From Frigidibacter sp. ROC022 (GTDB lineage Bacteria; Pseudomonadota; Alphaproteobacteria; Rhodobacterales; Rhodobacteraceae): a stretch of 64,000 bases of DNA. The DNA lies in assembly GCF_024723735.1 (NCBI RefSeq), contig NZ_JANQDU010000003.1:124001-188000 (forward strand), given 5' to 3'. The notes under the pieces are model-generated. The model worked only from the letters and a program-made list of their open reading frames with translations. It was not told where the DNA came from and did no database searches. Of the stretch, positions 23,246 through 33,706 are shown one piece after another; position 1 is the first letter of the stretch, and every line of letters starts with the position of its first letter. The position numbers were made by a program, and so were the translations under genes.

Positions 23246-26023
23246 GTGCTGGATTTCATCTTCGGGCTGGTGTTGGCCCTGGCTCTGGCCGGGCTTGCGC
23301 TGCTGATCGGGCTGGTCATCTGGGCGGCAGGGTTGAGCCGTCGGGTCGGCCGGCTGGAAGCCCGGCTGGTCGAGGCGGTCCGGGCCGCGCAGGCCGATAC
23401 CTCCGCCGTCGCTGCGCAACCCGACATCAGTGCACCCGCCGACCCGGATCGGGCAGGGCCCGCGGGCGAGGTCGCCGCCGATGCCGACGCCCAGGCCGAT
23501 GCCGGAGCGGAGGACGAAACCGCACCGTCCCGCAAGCTGCCCTGGCCGGCGCTCGAACCGGCGCTGGCCGCGGCGCAGGCCGTCGGGCCGACGGGGCCGG
23601 TGCCCAGTGCCGACGAGCTTGTCGCGCAGGACAAGGCGATTGTCTTCACCAGCGACCGCATCACCGATCTCGGCAACTGGATCCGGGCCAACTGGGTCTA
23701 TGTGATCTCGGCCGTCTCGCTGGCGCTGGCCGGGGTCTATTTCGTGCTCTACGGGATCGAGAAGGGCCTGCTGCCGCCCTCGGCCCGGGTTCTGGCCGCC
23801 CTGGGGCTGGGCCTGGCCCTGATCGTGCTGGGCGAATGGCTGCGCCGCCGGTATTCGCCGGGCGGCGCCACCGCCTTCCTGCCCGCGACCTTCGCGGGCG
23901 CCGGGCTGGTCTCGATGTTCGCCGCTGTCCTGGCGGCGCGGCAGCTCTACGGGCTGATCGGGGCCGAGGCCGGGCTGGCCGGATTGCTGGCGGTGGCGGC
24001 GGGCGCGGTGCTGCTGGGCTGGTTCCACGGGCCCTTCCTGACCGCCTTCGGCCTGATCGGCGCCTCGGTGGCGCCCTTCGTCGTCGGTGGGTCCAGCGAC
24101 ACGCCCTATTGGCTCTACCCCTGGTTTCTCGTCATCGCCGCCACCGGCCTGGCCGTCGATGCGATGCGCCGTTGGGCCTGGATTTCGGTGCTGGCGCTGG
24201 TCCTCGGCTATGGCGGGCTGCTCTTCGTCCTGTCGGGGGTCGGCGGCCCGGGCTATTTCGGCCTGTCGCTGGCGGTCCTGGCGCTGCTGACCCTTGTGCT
24301 GCCCGAGATGCACCTGGCGCCGCAGCAACAGGGGCCGACCATCACCGAGACCCTGCTGCGCGGCGGCAAGGGCGCCTGGCCGGGCTTTCCGGTGCGGCTG
24401 GCGGGGGGCGCGGTGCTGGCCTCCAGCGCCGGGCTGCTGCTGTTGCCCGCGGGCTCGGTGGCCGACAGCCAGATGGCGCTGTTCTGCCTGACCGGCCTGG
24501 GACTGGCGCTGATCCTCTGGGCCAGCCGCGCCCCGGGGCTGGCCGATCTGGCGGCGCTGCCGGTGGCGGCCTTCCTGCTGCGGCTGGCGCTCGAAGGGGG
24601 CGCGCGGCTGCCCTTGGCGCGGGACTTCGCCGATCAGGCGATCGCGCTGCGGCTGCCCGAAAGCGCCGCGCCCTGGACCATGATCCTGCTGCTGGGCCTC
24701 GCCGTGGCGCTGTCGCTGGCCCTGGCCTGGCGCAGCGGAACAGAGCCAGGGCGGCGGGCGTTCTGGGCCGCCGGCGCCGCGCTGACCGCACCGATGGCGG
24801 CGGCCGGGCTGGAGCTTCTGTGGAACCCGCGCGCGGTGACCGGCGCCTATCCCTGGGCGCTTCAGGTCATGGCGGTCGCGGCGCTGATGGCGGTGCTGGC
24901 CGAGCGTTTCGCGCGCGCCGATGCCGGCGACCGCCGCCGCGCCGCCTATGCGGTGCTCTCCTGCCTGTCGCTGATCGCGCTGGCGCTGTTCATCGTGGTG
25001 ACCAAGGCGGCGCTGACCGTGGCGCTGGCGGTGCTCCTGGTCAGCGCGGCGCTGCTCGACCGCCGTTTCCGGCTGCCCGAAATGGGCTGGTTCATCCAGG
25101 TCGGCGTGCTGGTCCTCGGCTGGCGCCTGCTGGTCGATCCGGGGCTCGGCTGGGCCGTGGACGCCCCGCTCTGGGAGGTCTCGCTGGCCTTCCTCGGGGC
25201 GCTGGCCGGTCTGGCCGGCGCCTGGGTCCTGCTGCCCGAAGAGCGTCCGGCGCCGAAGCTGCTGCTGGAAAGCGGCTTTGTCTCGGCGGCGGCGCTGTTC
25301 GTCAACGTGCTGCTGGTGCGCTGGCTGGAGGGGCGACCCGCCGTGCAGGACCACTGGGCCATCTCGCTGAACGCGCTGCCCTGGCTGATCGTGGCGCTGG
25401 TGCAGCTCTGGCGGCAGAGCCTGGGCGGCTGGCTGCGCTGGCTGCGTCTCGGGCTGGCGGCGGTGGCCGGGCTGCTCTGGGCCGCGCCGATGGCGGTGGC
25501 GGTGTTCCTGACCAGCCCGCTTTCCGAGGGCCGGGTGCAGGGGCCGGTGGTCCTCGACACGCTGATGCTGAGCTACCTGCTGCCCGGCGCGGTGCTGCTG
25601 GCCGGGCTGCGGCTGGCGCCCTGGCGCTGGCTGCGCTGGTTGATGGCGGGGCTCGGCGGCGCGCTGGCGGTCTTCTATGCGGCGCTGGAGATCCGGCGCT
25701 GGTTCCAGGGACCGGTGCTGTCGCATCCCGGCGTCACCCAGGGAGAGCTCTATGCCTACACGGTGGCGATGATGCTGGGGGCCGCCGTGCTCCTGTTCCG
25801 CGCCCTGCAGACCGGCTCGCCGCAACGCCGCTGGGTGGCGATGGGCCTGATCGCGCTGACCGTGGCCAAGGTCTTCCTTCTGGATGCCGCCGGGCTGTCG
25901 GGGCTGATGCGGGTGGTCTCCTTCCTGCTGCTCGGCCTGGCCCTGGCCGGGGTCGCCTTCCTCAACCGCTGGGCCGCCGCACGCGAGGCGCCGCCCGACG
26001 CGGGCGAAGACGCCGGGTCCTGA
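23246..26023 (+). CDS. Large DUF2339 polytopic membrane protein
   Basis: 925-residue membrane protein with roughly 25 hydrophobic segments. It begins with one transmembrane helix (residues 3-25), then a short coiled-coil and an Ala/Asp-rich linker (about 40-120), then a long chain of helices starting at WIRANWVYVISAVSLALAGVYF. This layout is that of DUF2339 family proteins, predicted membrane proteins of unknown function that are common in alphaproteobacteria. GTG 23246 with AAGGGACAG upstream is preferred over an ATG at 23177 that would add 23 basic residues before the first helix. No operon partner is evident. Confidence 0.85.
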   Translation: MLDFIFGLVLALALAGLALLIGLVIWAAGLSRRVGRLEARLVEAVRAAQADTSAVAAQPDISAPADPDRAGPAGEVAADADAQADAGAEDETAPSRKLPWPALEPALAAAQAVGPTGPVPSADELVAQDKAIVFTSDRITDLGNWIRANWVYVISAVSLALAGVYFVLYGIEKGLLPPSARVLAALGLGLALIVLGEWLRRRYSPGGATAFLPATFAGAGLVSMFAAVLAARQLYGLIGAEAGLAGLLAVAAGAVLLGWFHGPFLTAFGLIGASVAPFVVGGSSDTPYWLYPWFLVIAATGLAVDAMRRWAWISVLALVLGYGGLLFVLSGVGGPGYFGLSLAVLALLTLVLPEMHLAPQQQGPTITETLLRGGKGAWPGFPVRLAGGAVLASSAGLLLLPAGSVADSQMALFCLTGLGLALILWASRAPGLADLAALPVAAFLLRLALEGGARLPLARDFADQAIALRLPESAAPWTMILLLGLAVALSLALAWRSGTEPGRRAFWAAGAALTAPMAAAGLELLWNPRAVTGAYPWALQVMAVAALMAVLAERFARADAGDRRRAAYAVLSCLSLIALALFIVVTKAALTVALAVLLVSAALLDRRFRLPEMGWFIQVGVLVLGWRLLVDPGLGWAVDAPLWEVSLAFLGALAGLAGAWVLLPEERPAPKLLLESGFVSAAALFVNVLLVRWLEGRPAVQDHWAISLNALPWLIVALVQLWRQSLGGWLRWLRLGLAAVAGLLWAAPMAVAVFLTSPLSEGRVQGPVVLDTLMLSYLLPGAVLLAGLRLAPWRWLRWLMAGLGGALAVFYAALEIRRWFQGPVLSHPGVTQGELYAYTVAMMLGAAVLLFRALQTGSPQRRWVAMGLIALTVAKVFLLDAAGLSGLMRVVSFLLLGLALAGVAFLNRWAAAREAPPDAGEDAGS

Positions 26024-26075
26024 AGGGCGCGAAGGCCGGCGCCCCGGGGGGGCGGGTCGGGCGCCGCGCCCGCCT

Positions 26076-27275
26076 TCAGGGAAACGCCACCCCGGCCAGC
26101 GGCGGGATCAGATCGCCGCAGACCAGCCGGTTCAGCACCCGGGGCAGGGGCCAGAGCCGCGACAGCGGCATCAGCCCGCGATCCCGCAACACCGGCAACA
26201 GAAGACTGTCCGACTGGTACTGCGGCGTGAACAGCACCGAGAAGGTCTGGTACAGCCGCACATGCCAGCGCCGCATCCGGGCATAGAGCGCCAGCGCCTC
26301 GGCCCCTTCGGCCGCCTCCAGCGCCAGCACCAGCGCCAGCGCATCCAGCAGCGCCATGTTCGCCCCCTGGCCCAGCTGCGGCGAGGCCCGGTGCGCCGCG
26401 TCGCCCAGATAGGCGATCCGATCCCCGACCGGGCGGCGCAGCGTGCCATGGCCATAGCTGGCGGGCAGCATCTGCCCGGCCTCGGTGATCGTCTCCAGAA
26501 ACGGCGCGTAGCCGGGCCAGAGCGCCCCGGCCTCGGCCTTCCAGGCGACCGGATCGCAGGCCGCCCACCCCGCCAGCGCCGGCCGCGGCATCGACCAGAA
26601 GATCGCCGCAAGCGGGGTCGGATCGCCCGGCAACCGGCCCAGCGGCAGCACTCCCGCCATCCGGCTGGCCTTCCGGTAGCATTGCGTCAGCTCGGTCGGC
26701 GACAGATCGGTGCCGCCCGGCCCGGGCCAGGGCACCGTTCCCCAGATCGCGCCATAGGGCAGGGGCCGCGCGACCAGCGGCGACAGGGTCGAGCGCGCCC
26801 CGCTGCAATCGAGCACCAGGTCGAAGGGCCCGAGCCTCCCGGCCACGGTCTCCAGCCACCGGCCTGTCCCGCCCGGTGGCGCGGCCCGGACCTCGGCCCC
26901 GGGCCGGAGCGCGACCCCCGCGGTCCGCGCCGCCTGCCAGAGACAGTCGAACAGCGCCGCCCGGTGGATCGCCAGCCCGAAGAAATCGCGGCCCTTCAGC
27001 CGGTAATGCACATCCAGCACCTGCCGGCCGCTGTCGGCCTCATGGCCCCGCATTCGGTGGATCGGATTGCCCAGGGCCCGCGCCGCATCGCCGGCCCCCA
27101 TCCGGTCCAGCACCGCCAGCCCGACGGGCTGGATCACCAGCCCCGAGCCCACCGGCATGGGCGTCTCGAACCGGTCGGCCACCGTCACCCGATGCCCGGC
27201 CCGCGCCAGCAAGGCCGCCGCCGCCAGCCCGGCCACCCCGGCCCCCGCTATCCCGATGTCGATTCGCGCCGTCAT
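26076..27275 (-). CDS. FAD-dependent aromatic-ring-hydroxylase-type monooxygenase
   Basis: 399-residue flavoprotein of the UbiH/PHBH-like group A monooxygenases. N-terminal dinucleotide fold: IAGAGVAGLAAAALLARAGH. The second FAD motif is YLGDAAHRASPQLGQGANMAL, which covers the GD and the P-x-x-G-Q-G-x-N-x-A signatures. A DCSGARS stretch corresponds to the DG-x-x-S-x-x-R motif in altered form. It ends 20 nt... after ogt on the same strand (ogt stop 27296, this start 27275), so the two are likely co-transcribed. The substrate is not readable from context. Confidence 0.85.
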   Translation of the reverse strand: MTARIDIGIAGAGVAGLAAAALLARAGHRVTVADRFETPMPVGSGLVIQPVGLAVLDRMGAGDAARALGNPIHRMRGHEADSGRQVLDVHYRLKGRDFFGLAIHRAALFDCLWQAARTAGVALRPGAEVRAAPPGGTGRWLETVAGRLGPFDLVLDCSGARSTLSPLVARPLPYGAIWGTVPWPGPGGTDLSPTELTQCYRKASRMAGVLPLGRLPGDPTPLAAIFWSMPRPALAGWAACDPVAWKAEAGALWPGYAPFLETITEAGQMLPASYGHGTLRRPVGDRIAYLGDAAHRASPQLGQGANMALLDALALVLALEAAEGAEALALYARMRRWHVRLYQTFSVLFTPQYQSDSLLLPVLRDRGLMPLSRLWPLPRVLNRLVCGDLIPPLAGVAFP

Positions 27276-27295
27276 GCCGCCTGACCCCGCCCGCC

Positions 27296-27748
27296 TCAGA
27301 TCAGCAGCGAGGCCGCCCCCTCGTGTTTCAGAAGCGCCACCTTGGTCTCGATCCCGCCGGGGGCCGAGAACCCGCCCAGGTTGCCGGTTCCCGTCACCCG
27401 GTGACAGGGCACGATGATCGGGATCGGATTGCCGCCGCAGAGCTTGCCCGCCGCCTGTGCCGAAAGGCCGAGCTTCCGGGCCATCTCGCCGTAGGTCCGG
27501 GTCTCGCCGAAGGGGATGCCGCACAGTTCGGTGCAGAACCGCCGCTGCGCCGGGCTGGCCCTGGGCGACAGCGGCAGGTCGAAGCTGGTCAGCCGATGCG
27601 CGAAATAGGCCTGCAACTGCCGCGCCGCCTCGACCAGCAGCGGGGTCTCGTCACGGGCTCCGTCGCGCCAGAAGGTCTCGACCAGAGCGCCGTCTTCCTC
27701 GATCAGGGTGATCGGCCCGAAAGGGGTCTGGGTGGACAGAGCAGCCAT
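27296..27748 (-). CDS. ogt: Methylated-DNA--protein-cysteine methyltransferase
   Basis: 150-residue suicide DNA repair protein that removes O6-alkyl groups from guanine. The active-site motif IVPCHRV is at about residue 115, with the preceding GGNPIPI and the DNA-binding helix FGETRTYGEMARKLG. The short length, without an Ada regulatory domain, fits Ogt/MGMT. ATG 27748 is the only reasonable start. It is upstream of the FAD monooxygenase on the same strand, and a repeat-like hairpin separates it from the downstream end of ileS. Confidence 0.93.
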   Translation of the reverse strand: MAALSTQTPFGPITLIEEDGALVETFWRDGARDETPLLVEAARQLQAYFAHRLTSFDLPLSPRASPAQRRFCTELCGIPFGETRTYGEMARKLGLSAQAAGKLCGGNPIPIIVPCHRVTGTGNLGGFSAPGGIETKVALLKHEGAASLLI

Positions 27749-27802
27749 GCCGCCAGACTGCGCCGGGCGCCAGCGCCGCGCAAGCGCCCGCAGCGGCTTT
27801 AC

Positions 27803-27846
27803 CTTGGAAATATCCCGGGGGGGGATCGGGGGGGCAGAGCCCCCCC
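27803..27846. repeat. Rhodobacteraceae-type intergenic G/C-tract repeat with hairpin
   Basis: The element reads CTTGGAAATATCCC, then a G-run, ATC, a second G-run, and a hairpin GGGGGGGC-AGA-GCCCCCCC (27828-27846, 8-bp stem). From memory, closely similar elements (a GGGATATTT box next to a GGGG...CCCC tract) recur between genes of Rhodobacteraceae genomes. It lies between the ileS stop (27858) and the ogt start, so it may serve as the ileS terminator. Only one copy is in this window, so repetition here is established knowledge rather than observation. Confidence 0.55.
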
Positions 27847-27855
27847 TTGGGCCGT

Positions 27856-30786
27856 CTAGCCCTGGCTCAGCGCCTCGTCGCAGCGCCCGCAGACCCCGGC
27901 ATGTCTGTGGCTGCCCACATCCGGCAGGATCTTCCAGCAACGCTGGCATTTCTCGCCCTCGGCGCGCTCGAAGATGACGCCGACCCCGGTCACATCCGGC
28001 AGCCGGAAGGCTTCCGCCGGCGAGGGATCGGCACTCAGCCGCAGGCCCGAGGTGATGCAGATGTCGTCGAAGGCCACGCTCTTCAGCGCCGCCAGCACCT
28101 CGGGGTCCTCGACATGCACCACCGGCGCCGCTTCCAGGCTGGCGCCGATCTCCTTGGCGCTGCGCTGCACTTCCAGCGCCGCCGTCACCGTGCGCCGCGC
28201 CCGCCGCACCTGCTCCCATTTCGCCGCCAGCCCGGCATCGGCCCAGTCCGCGGGCGTTTCGGGGAAGTCCTGCAGATGGACCGAGGCATCCTCGCCCGGG
28301 AAGCGCTCCAGCCAGACCTCTTCCATGGTGAAGACCAGGATCGGCGCCAGCCAGGTCGTCAGCCGGTGGAACAGCAGGTCCAGCACGGTCCGCGCCGCGC
28401 GCCGCCGCGCGGTATCGCCGTCGCAGTAGAGCGCATCCTTGCGGATGTCGAAATAGAAGGCCGAGAGATCGGAGGTGGCGAAATCGAACAGGCTGCGGAA
28501 CACGCCCTGGAAATCGTAGCGGGCATAGCCGTCGCGCACCACGCGGTCCAGTTCCGCCAGCCGGTGCAGCACCCAGCGTTCCAGTTCCGGCATCTCCTCG
28601 GGCGCCACCCGGTCGGCTTCGGTGAAGCTCGACAGCGCCCCCAGCAGGAAGCGCATCGTGTTGCGCAGCCGCCGGTAGCCGTCCGCGGTGCCCTTCAGGA
28701 TTTCCGGCCCGATCCGCTGGTCGGCGGTGTAATCCGACTGCGCCACCCAGAGCCGCAGGATGTCGGCACCATATTGCTCGATCACCTTCTGCGGCACGAT
28801 GGTGTTGCCGATCGACTTGGACATCTTCATGCCCTTCTCGTCCAGCGTGAAGCCGTGCGTCACCACCGCCCGGTAGGGCGCCCGGCCCAGGGTGCCGCAG
28901 GCCTGCAGCATCGAGCTGTGGAACCAGCCGCGATGCTGGTCGGTGCCTTCCATGTAGACATCCGCGATCCCGTCCTCGGTGCCGTCGGCGCGGTCGCGCA
29001 GCACGAAGGCATGCGTCGATCCGGAATCGAACCAGACATCGAGAATGTCGAAGACCTGTTCATAATCCGACGCGTCGGCGCGGCCTTCCAGGACCTTTTC
29101 CTTGAATCCTTGCACATACCAGACATCGGCGCCTTCGGCCTCGAAGGCCTCGACGATCCGCCTGTTGACCTCGGCATCGCGCAGCAGGAAGTCGGGGTCT
29201 TCCGGCCGGGCCCCCTTCTTGACGAAACAGGTCAGCGGCACGCCCCAGGCGCGCTGCCGGCTCAGCACCCAGTCGGGCCGCGCCTCGATCATCGAGTGCA
29301 GCCGGTTGCGACCGGTCTTCGGGGTCCAGCTCACCAGCTCGTCGATGCTGGTCAGCGCCCGCTCGCGGATGGTCTTGCCGTAGGTGTCCTGGCCGTCGCC
29401 GACCGGCCTGTCGATCGCGGCGAACCATTGCGGCGTGTTGCGATAGATCACCGGCGCTTTCGAGCGCCAGCTGTGCGGGTAGCTGTGCTTGATCTTGCCG
29501 CGCGCCAGCAGCCCGCCGACCTCGGCCAGCTTGGCGATCACGGCGGCATTGGCATCGCCTTCCCAGTCGCCCTTCTTCGCGGCCTCGCGCAGGATGCGCT
29601 TGCCGCCGAAGAACGGCATGTCGTCGCGGAACGAGCCGTCGGGCATCACGTTGTAGGTGATGACCTCGGCCAGCATCCCGAGATCGCGGTAGAGCTCGTA
29701 TTCCTCCAGCCCGTGGCTCGGCGCGCAATGGACAAAGCCGGTGCCCTCGTCATCGGTGACGAAATCGGCGGCACGGAAATCGCGCGGGTCGTCCCATTCG
29801 CCGTTGGCGCCTTCGACCCCGGCCAGCGGATGGATCAGGGACAGCCCGCCGAATTCCGAGGTCGGCACGTCCCGGACCTTGCGCCACTGATCCTCGCCCA
29901 GCCGGGCCTTCGCGAAAGTCTGTTCGGCCAGCTTGTTGGCAAGGATGTATCGCTCGCCGACCTGCGCCCAGCATTCCTCCGGCGTCGCGGTGACCTCGTA
30001 GAGGCCATAGCCATAGTCGGCCCCGAACACGACCGCCTTGTTGGACGGGATCGTCCAGGGCGTGGTGGTCCAGATGACGACATAGGCATCGGTCAGGTCA
30101 TTGCCGCCCTGCGCCGGAGCGACCTTGAACTTCACCCAGACGGTCGGGCTTTCCTTGTCGTGATACTCGACCTCGGCCTCGGCCAGCGCGGTCTGCTCGA
30201 CCGGCGACCACATCACCGGCTTCGAGCCTTGGTAGAGCGTCCCGTTCATCAGGAATTTCTGGAACTCCTCGGCGATCACCGCCTCGGCGTGGAAATCCAT
30301 CGTCAGATAGGGATCGGCCCAGTTGCCGGTGACGCCCAGGCGCTTGAACTCCTCGCGCTGGATATCGACCCAGCCCTCGGCGAATTTCCGGCACTCCTGG
30401 CGGAAATCGACCACCGGCACCGCATCCTTGTCCAGCCCCTTGGCGCGGTACTGCTCTTCGATCTTCCACTCGATCGGCAGCCCGTGGCAGTCCCAGCCCG
30501 GGACATAGCGGCTGTCGTAGCCCATCATCTGCCGCGAGCGCACGATCATGTCCTTGATCGTCTTGTTCAGTGCATGGCCGATATGGAGATGCCCGTTGGC
30601 ATAGGGAGGTCCGTCATGCAGGACAAAGGACGGCCGGCCGGTCTTTTCCCGCAGCCGGTCATAGATGCCGATCCGTTCCCACCGCTCCAGCCAGCCCGGT
30701 TCGCGGGCCGGAAGGCCGGCACGCATCGGGAAATCGGTTTTCGGCAGGTTCAGGGTGGATTTGTAGTCGGGCGTTTCGGCGCACAT
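27856..30786 (-). CDS. ileS: Isoleucyl-tRNA synthetase
   Basis: 976-residue class I aminoacyl-tRNA synthetase that charges tRNA-Ile. The HIGH motif is present as [11 protein letters not shown] (about residue 66), [13 protein letters not shown] follows, the editing domain is intact in length, and KMSKS occurs in [11 protein letters not shown] (about residue 650). The C-terminus has a zinc-binding segment with CQRCW and [11 protein letters not shown] 30786 is used. The stop is followed by the intergenic repeat hairpin. No T-box-like leader is seen in the 229-nt upstream gap, and none is expected in this group. Confidence 0.97.
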   Translation of the reverse strand: MCAETPDYKSTLNLPKTDFPMRAGLPAREPGWLERWERIGIYDRLREKTGRPSFVLHDGPPYANGHLHIGHALNKTIKDMIVRSRQMMGYDSRYVPGWDCHGLPIEWKIEEQYRAKGLDKDAVPVVDFRQECRKFAEGWVDIQREEFKRLGVTGNWADPYLTMDFHAEAVIAEEFQKFLMNGTLYQGSKPVMWSPVEQTALAEAEVEYHDKESPTVWVKFKVAPAQGGNDLTDAYVVIWTTTPWTIPSNKAVVFGADYGYGLYEVTATPEECWAQVGERYILANKLAEQTFAKARLGEDQWRKVRDVPTSEFGGLSLIHPLAGVEGANGEWDDPRDFRAADFVTDDEGTGFVHCAPSHGLEEYELYRDLGMLAEVITYNVMPDGSFRDDMPFFGGKRILREAAKKGDWEGDANAAVIAKLAEVGGLLARGKIKHSYPHSWRSKAPVIYRNTPQWFAAIDRPVGDGQDTYGKTIRERALTSIDELVSWTPKTGRNRLHSMIEARPDWVLSRQRAWGVPLTCFVKKGARPEDPDFLLRDAEVNRRIVEAFEAEGADVWYVQGFKEKVLEGRADASDYEQVFDILDVWFDSGSTHAFVLRDRADGTEDGIADVYMEGTDQHRGWFHSSMLQACGTLGRAPYRAVVTHGFTLDEKGMKMSKSIGNTIVPQKVIEQYGADILRLWVAQSDYTADQRIGPEILKGTADGYRRLRNTMRFLLGALSSFTEADRVAPEEMPELERWVLHRLAELDRVVRDGYARYDFQGVFRSLFDFATSDLSAFYFDIRKDALYCDGDTARRRAARTVLDLLFHRLTTWLAPILVFTMEEVWLERFPGEDASVHLQDFPETPADWADAGLAAKWEQVRRARRTVTAALEVQRSAKEIGASLEAAPVVHVEDPEVLAALKSVAFDDICITSGLRLSADPSPAEAFRLPDVTGVGVIFERAEGEKCQRCWKILPDVGSHRHAGVCGRCDEALSQG

Positions 30787-31015
30787 GTCTGGCGTCCTTT
30801 GGCAGAAAGGTCAGCGTGGTCTTAGGGGAGGGGCGGCGCGGGGTCCAGACGCCTTGATCCGGCGGGGGTCAGGCCGCCGGGGGGCTAATTCGCGCAGGAT
30901 GAGATATGCCGGACATGGCGGCGATATAACGGCGGCGGCGGCGAGGGTAAAGGGTGCGGTCCGCAGCCGGGGCGGTTGCCGGCGGCGGCGGTGCCCATAC
31001 CGACCGGTGGCGGCC

Positions 31016-31711
31016 CTACAGCTCTTCCCGGTAGATCAATTGCTGCAATATCCCGGCCGAAACCAGATAGAGCGAGGTCACCAGCATCCCCAGATGCGCC
31101 CAGCTCTGCGGCGGGAAATTGCCCCAGGCCGACCAGGTGGCGAAGATCACCCAGGCCAGCGCCATCGGCAGGGTGACGATCCGCCAGCGCTCGGTCCGGA
31201 CCGGATGGACGAACTTGAAGTTGACGAACATCGTCGCCGCCAGGACCACGATGATCGCCAGCGTCACCGGATGCGGCGGCTTCAGGGCAAACAGCACCAG
31301 CACCACCATGTTCCAGCAGGCGGGGAAGCCGGCAAAGGAAAAGTCCTTTGTCTTCATGCGGGTATCGCAGAAATAGACCACCGAGGCATAGGTGATGACG
31401 ATGATGGCGATCCAGCCGGGCCAGCCCGGCAGCAGGCCGGACTTGAACAGCGCATAGGCCGGGATGAAGACATAGGTCAGATAGTCGATGATCATGTCCA
31501 GAAGCACGCCGTCATAGGTCGGCCAGTTCTTCTTGACGTCGTAGCGCCGGGCCAGCGGGCCGTCGATCCCGTCAACCACCAGCGCCACCACCAGCCAGAG
31601 GAACATCAGGCTCCACTCGCGGTCCACCGCCGCCAGCAGGGCGAGCATGGCAAAGACCGCTCCCGAAGCGGTGAGCAGATGGACGAGAAGGGCTTTGTAG
31701 CGCAACGGCAT
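31016..31711 (-). CDS. pcs: Phosphatidylcholine synthase
   Basis: 231-residue integral membrane enzyme that condenses choline with CDP-diacylglycerol. The CDP-alcohol phosphotransferase signature appears as DGIDGPLARRYDVKKNW followed by DGVLLDMIIDYL, with the spacing and aspartates required (D-G-x-x-A-R...G-x-x-x-D-x-x-x-D). About eight hydrophobic segments cover the protein. The combination of length and the long loop after AR is specific for bacterial Pcs rather than PgsA or PssA. ATG 31711 is the start. Confidence 0.93.
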   Translation of the reverse strand: MPLRYKALLVHLLTASGAVFAMLALLAAVDREWSLMFLWLVVALVVDGIDGPLARRYDVKKNWPTYDGVLLDMIIDYLTYVFIPAYALFKSGLLPGWPGWIAIIVITYASVVYFCDTRMKTKDFSFAGFPACWNMVVLVLFALKPPHPVTLAIIVVLAATMFVNFKFVHPVRTERWRIVTLPMALAWVIFATWSAWGNFPPQSWAHLGMLVTSLYLVSAGILQQLIYREEL

Positions 31712-31829
31712 TGGCGAGTTGTGGCCAAAATCGCCTCCTGGTGCAACCGGGGGCGGGCCGGTCTCTGCCGGGGTGCGGGATTGCGGGCACAGGCGGGGAG
31801 GGCGGACCGGGCTTTCCGGCCCGCGCGAC

Positions 31830-32789
31830 TCAGGCGCGGGGATGCGCGGCGTCGTAGACCTCCATCAGCCGGGCGGTATCGACGGCGGTATAGGCCTGGG
31901 TCGTGGACAGCGAGGCATGGCCCAGCAGGTCCTGGATCGCCCGCAGGTCGCCACCCGCCGCCAGCAGATGGGTGGCGAAGCTGTGCCGCATCGCATGCGG
32001 CGTCGCGGTGGCGGGCAGGCCCAGTTGCAGGCGCGAGACCTCCATCGCCTTCTGGATCAGCCGCGGCGACAGCGCCCCGCCGCGCACGCCGCGGAACAGC
32101 GGCGCCTCGGGCGTCAGGTCATGCGGGCAGAGCCGGACATAGTCGGCCACCGCCTGCCGCGCCGCCGGGATCACCGGCACTAGCCGCTCCTTGCCGCCTT
32201 TGCCGGTGATCCGCAGCACCTCGGGCAAGGGATGCGCGGCGCCGGTCAGGCCCAGGGCCTCGGAAATCCGCAGGCCGCAGCCCCAGAGCAGCGTCACCAC
32301 CGCCAGGTCGCGGGCCGCCACCCAGGGCTCGGCGGGCTGCATCTCGACCCGGTCCAGCATCGCCCGCGCCGCCGCGACATCCAGCGGCCGGGGCAGGGGC
32401 TTGGAAAACTTCGGACTGCGCGCCTGCAGCACGGCGGTCGCCTCGACCCCCTCGCGCTCGGCCAGCCAGCCGGTGAAGCCCTTCACCGCCGACAGCGCCC
32501 GCGCCAGCGACCGGGCCGATACGCCCCGGGCCCGCTCATGCGCCATCCAGGCCCGCAGGTCGGCGGTGCCCACCTTCAGCACCGGCCCCAGCCCCGAGGG
32601 CGCGCCGAAATGTCCGGTCAGGAAGGCCAGATAGCCCAGCACGTCGCGGCGATAGGCCTCGATGGTCCTCGGCGCCCGCCCGCCCATGGCCGAGAGCTGC
32701 TCCAGCCAGCGATCCAGCGCCGTGCGCAGGGCCGGCGAGATGGTCAGCGCCGCCTGCGCCGACCCGGCGGCGGGGCTCAGTCCAGCCAT
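31830..32789 (-). CDS. xerC: Tyrosine recombinase XerC
   Basis: 319-residue site-specific recombinase acting at dif to resolve chromosome dimers. The N-terminal SAM-like core-binding domain has TIEAYRRDVLGYLAFL. The catalytic residues are present: Arg in GCGLRISEAL, Lys in TGKGGKER, His-x-x-Arg in PHAMRHSFATHLL, His in LLGHASLSTTQ and Tyr in QAYTAVD. It overlaps the stop of the upstream DUF484 gene by 13 nt. Position next to DUF484 and not beside a phage or island supports housekeeping XerC. Confidence 0.93.
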   Translation of the reverse strand: MAGLSPAAGSAQAALTISPALRTALDRWLEQLSAMGGRAPRTIEAYRRDVLGYLAFLTGHFGAPSGLGPVLKVGTADLRAWMAHERARGVSARSLARALSAVKGFTGWLAEREGVEATAVLQARSPKFSKPLPRPLDVAAARAMLDRVEMQPAEPWVAARDLAVVTLLWGCGLRISEALGLTGAAHPLPEVLRITGKGGKERLVPVIPAARQAVADYVRLCPHDLTPEAPLFRGVRGGALSPRLIQKAMEVSRLQLGLPATATPHAMRHSFATHLLAAGGDLRAIQDLLGHASLSTTQAYTAVDTARLMEVYDAAHPRA

Positions 32790-33484
32790 TTCCGCATCAT
32801 GCGCTCGAAGACATCGCCGAAGAAGGCCAGCAGGTCAGTCCCGTGCGAGGCGCGGAACTGATGCGGGTCCTCGGCCCCCAGCACCAGCATCCCCGGCAGC
32901 CGGCCCCGGCCCAGGTCCAGCCGCAGGCAGGCTTCCGAGCGGATCCATCCGGTCGCCGAACCGAAGATCACCTCGGTCTCGGGCGAGACCTGGCGCAGCG
33001 TCACGTTGCGCACCGGCACCTCGCGGCCATAGGTCAGATAGGTGTGGATGAAGCCCGGCTCGGCGGTCACCAGCACATCGCCCATCCGCGTCACCGCCGG
33101 ATCGTCGCCCTCCTGGAAGGTTTCCAGCACCAGCTTGATGCAATCCACCTGCAGCGTCGCCGCGATGTCGCCGCCCAGGTCGGTCAGGAAGGTCTCGAAA
33201 TCCGGCGACTCCAGCAGCCGCAGCACCGCGCGATGCACCGCATTGGTGCCGGCTAGGTTCTCGTAGGCCGCCGCGATGACCGAGCGGTGGGTGTCCTCCA
33301 GCCGGTCGAGCCGCTGCTCCAGCCGTTCCATCGCGATGCCGCGCAGATCGACGACATTGCCGCCCATGGCGCGCTCGTTGGCGGCGATCAGGGCGCGCAT
33401 CACGTCCAGGTCGGACAGGATGACGTCGGGGTCGGCAATGATCTTCTCGCGGAAATCATCGCCCAGAAGGGCGGTCTGGGTCAT
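32777..33484 (-). CDS. DUF484 family protein (GAF-like)
   Basis: 235-residue cytoplasmic protein of the DUF484 family. The N-terminal part carries PDVILSDLDVMRALIAAN, the usual opening, then a helical linker, and the C-terminal half resembles a GAF-type fold (PGMLVLGAEDPHQF). DUF484 genes are characteristically placed immediately before xerC, as here with a 13-nt overlap. Function is not established. Start ATG 33484. Confidence 0.88.
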   Translation of the reverse strand: MTQTALLGDDFREKIIADPDVILSDLDVMRALIAANERAMGGNVVDLRGIAMERLEQRLDRLEDTHRSVIAAAYENLAGTNAVHRAVLRLLESPDFETFLTDLGGDIAATLQVDCIKLVLETFQEGDDPAVTRMGDVLVTAEPGFIHTYLTYGREVPVRNVTLRQVSPETEVIFGSATGWIRSEACLRLDLGRGRLPGMLVLGAEDPHQFRASHGTDLLAFFGDVFERMMRKWLD

Positions 33485-33706
33485 TCTCGTGCTCGCTGCC
33501 TCTCTCGGTGCCGGGCGTTGGCCGCCCGGTCGGATCGTCTTGCCCCGTTTTGCCCGTCCGGCGCGGTCGAGGTCCAGAGCTTTTGCCCCCCGCCGCAGAG
33601 GCCCCGGGGCAAGGTTGCGCAGGGGACACAGGGCCGGGGCTGGCGCCGGGGCCGGCAGCCGCTATGCTGATCCCGGCCGCAACAGCCCGGCCGAACGGAG
33701 GCTCCC

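Noticed and set aside
22453-26286. 1277-codon plus-strand frame across ycjF and the DUF2339 gene
   Set aside because: Out-of-frame shadow, extremely Gly/Ala/Arg-rich.
27847-30825. 992-codon plus-strand frame opposite ileS
   Set aside because: Antisense shadow; no motif, while ileS has all class I synthetase signatures.
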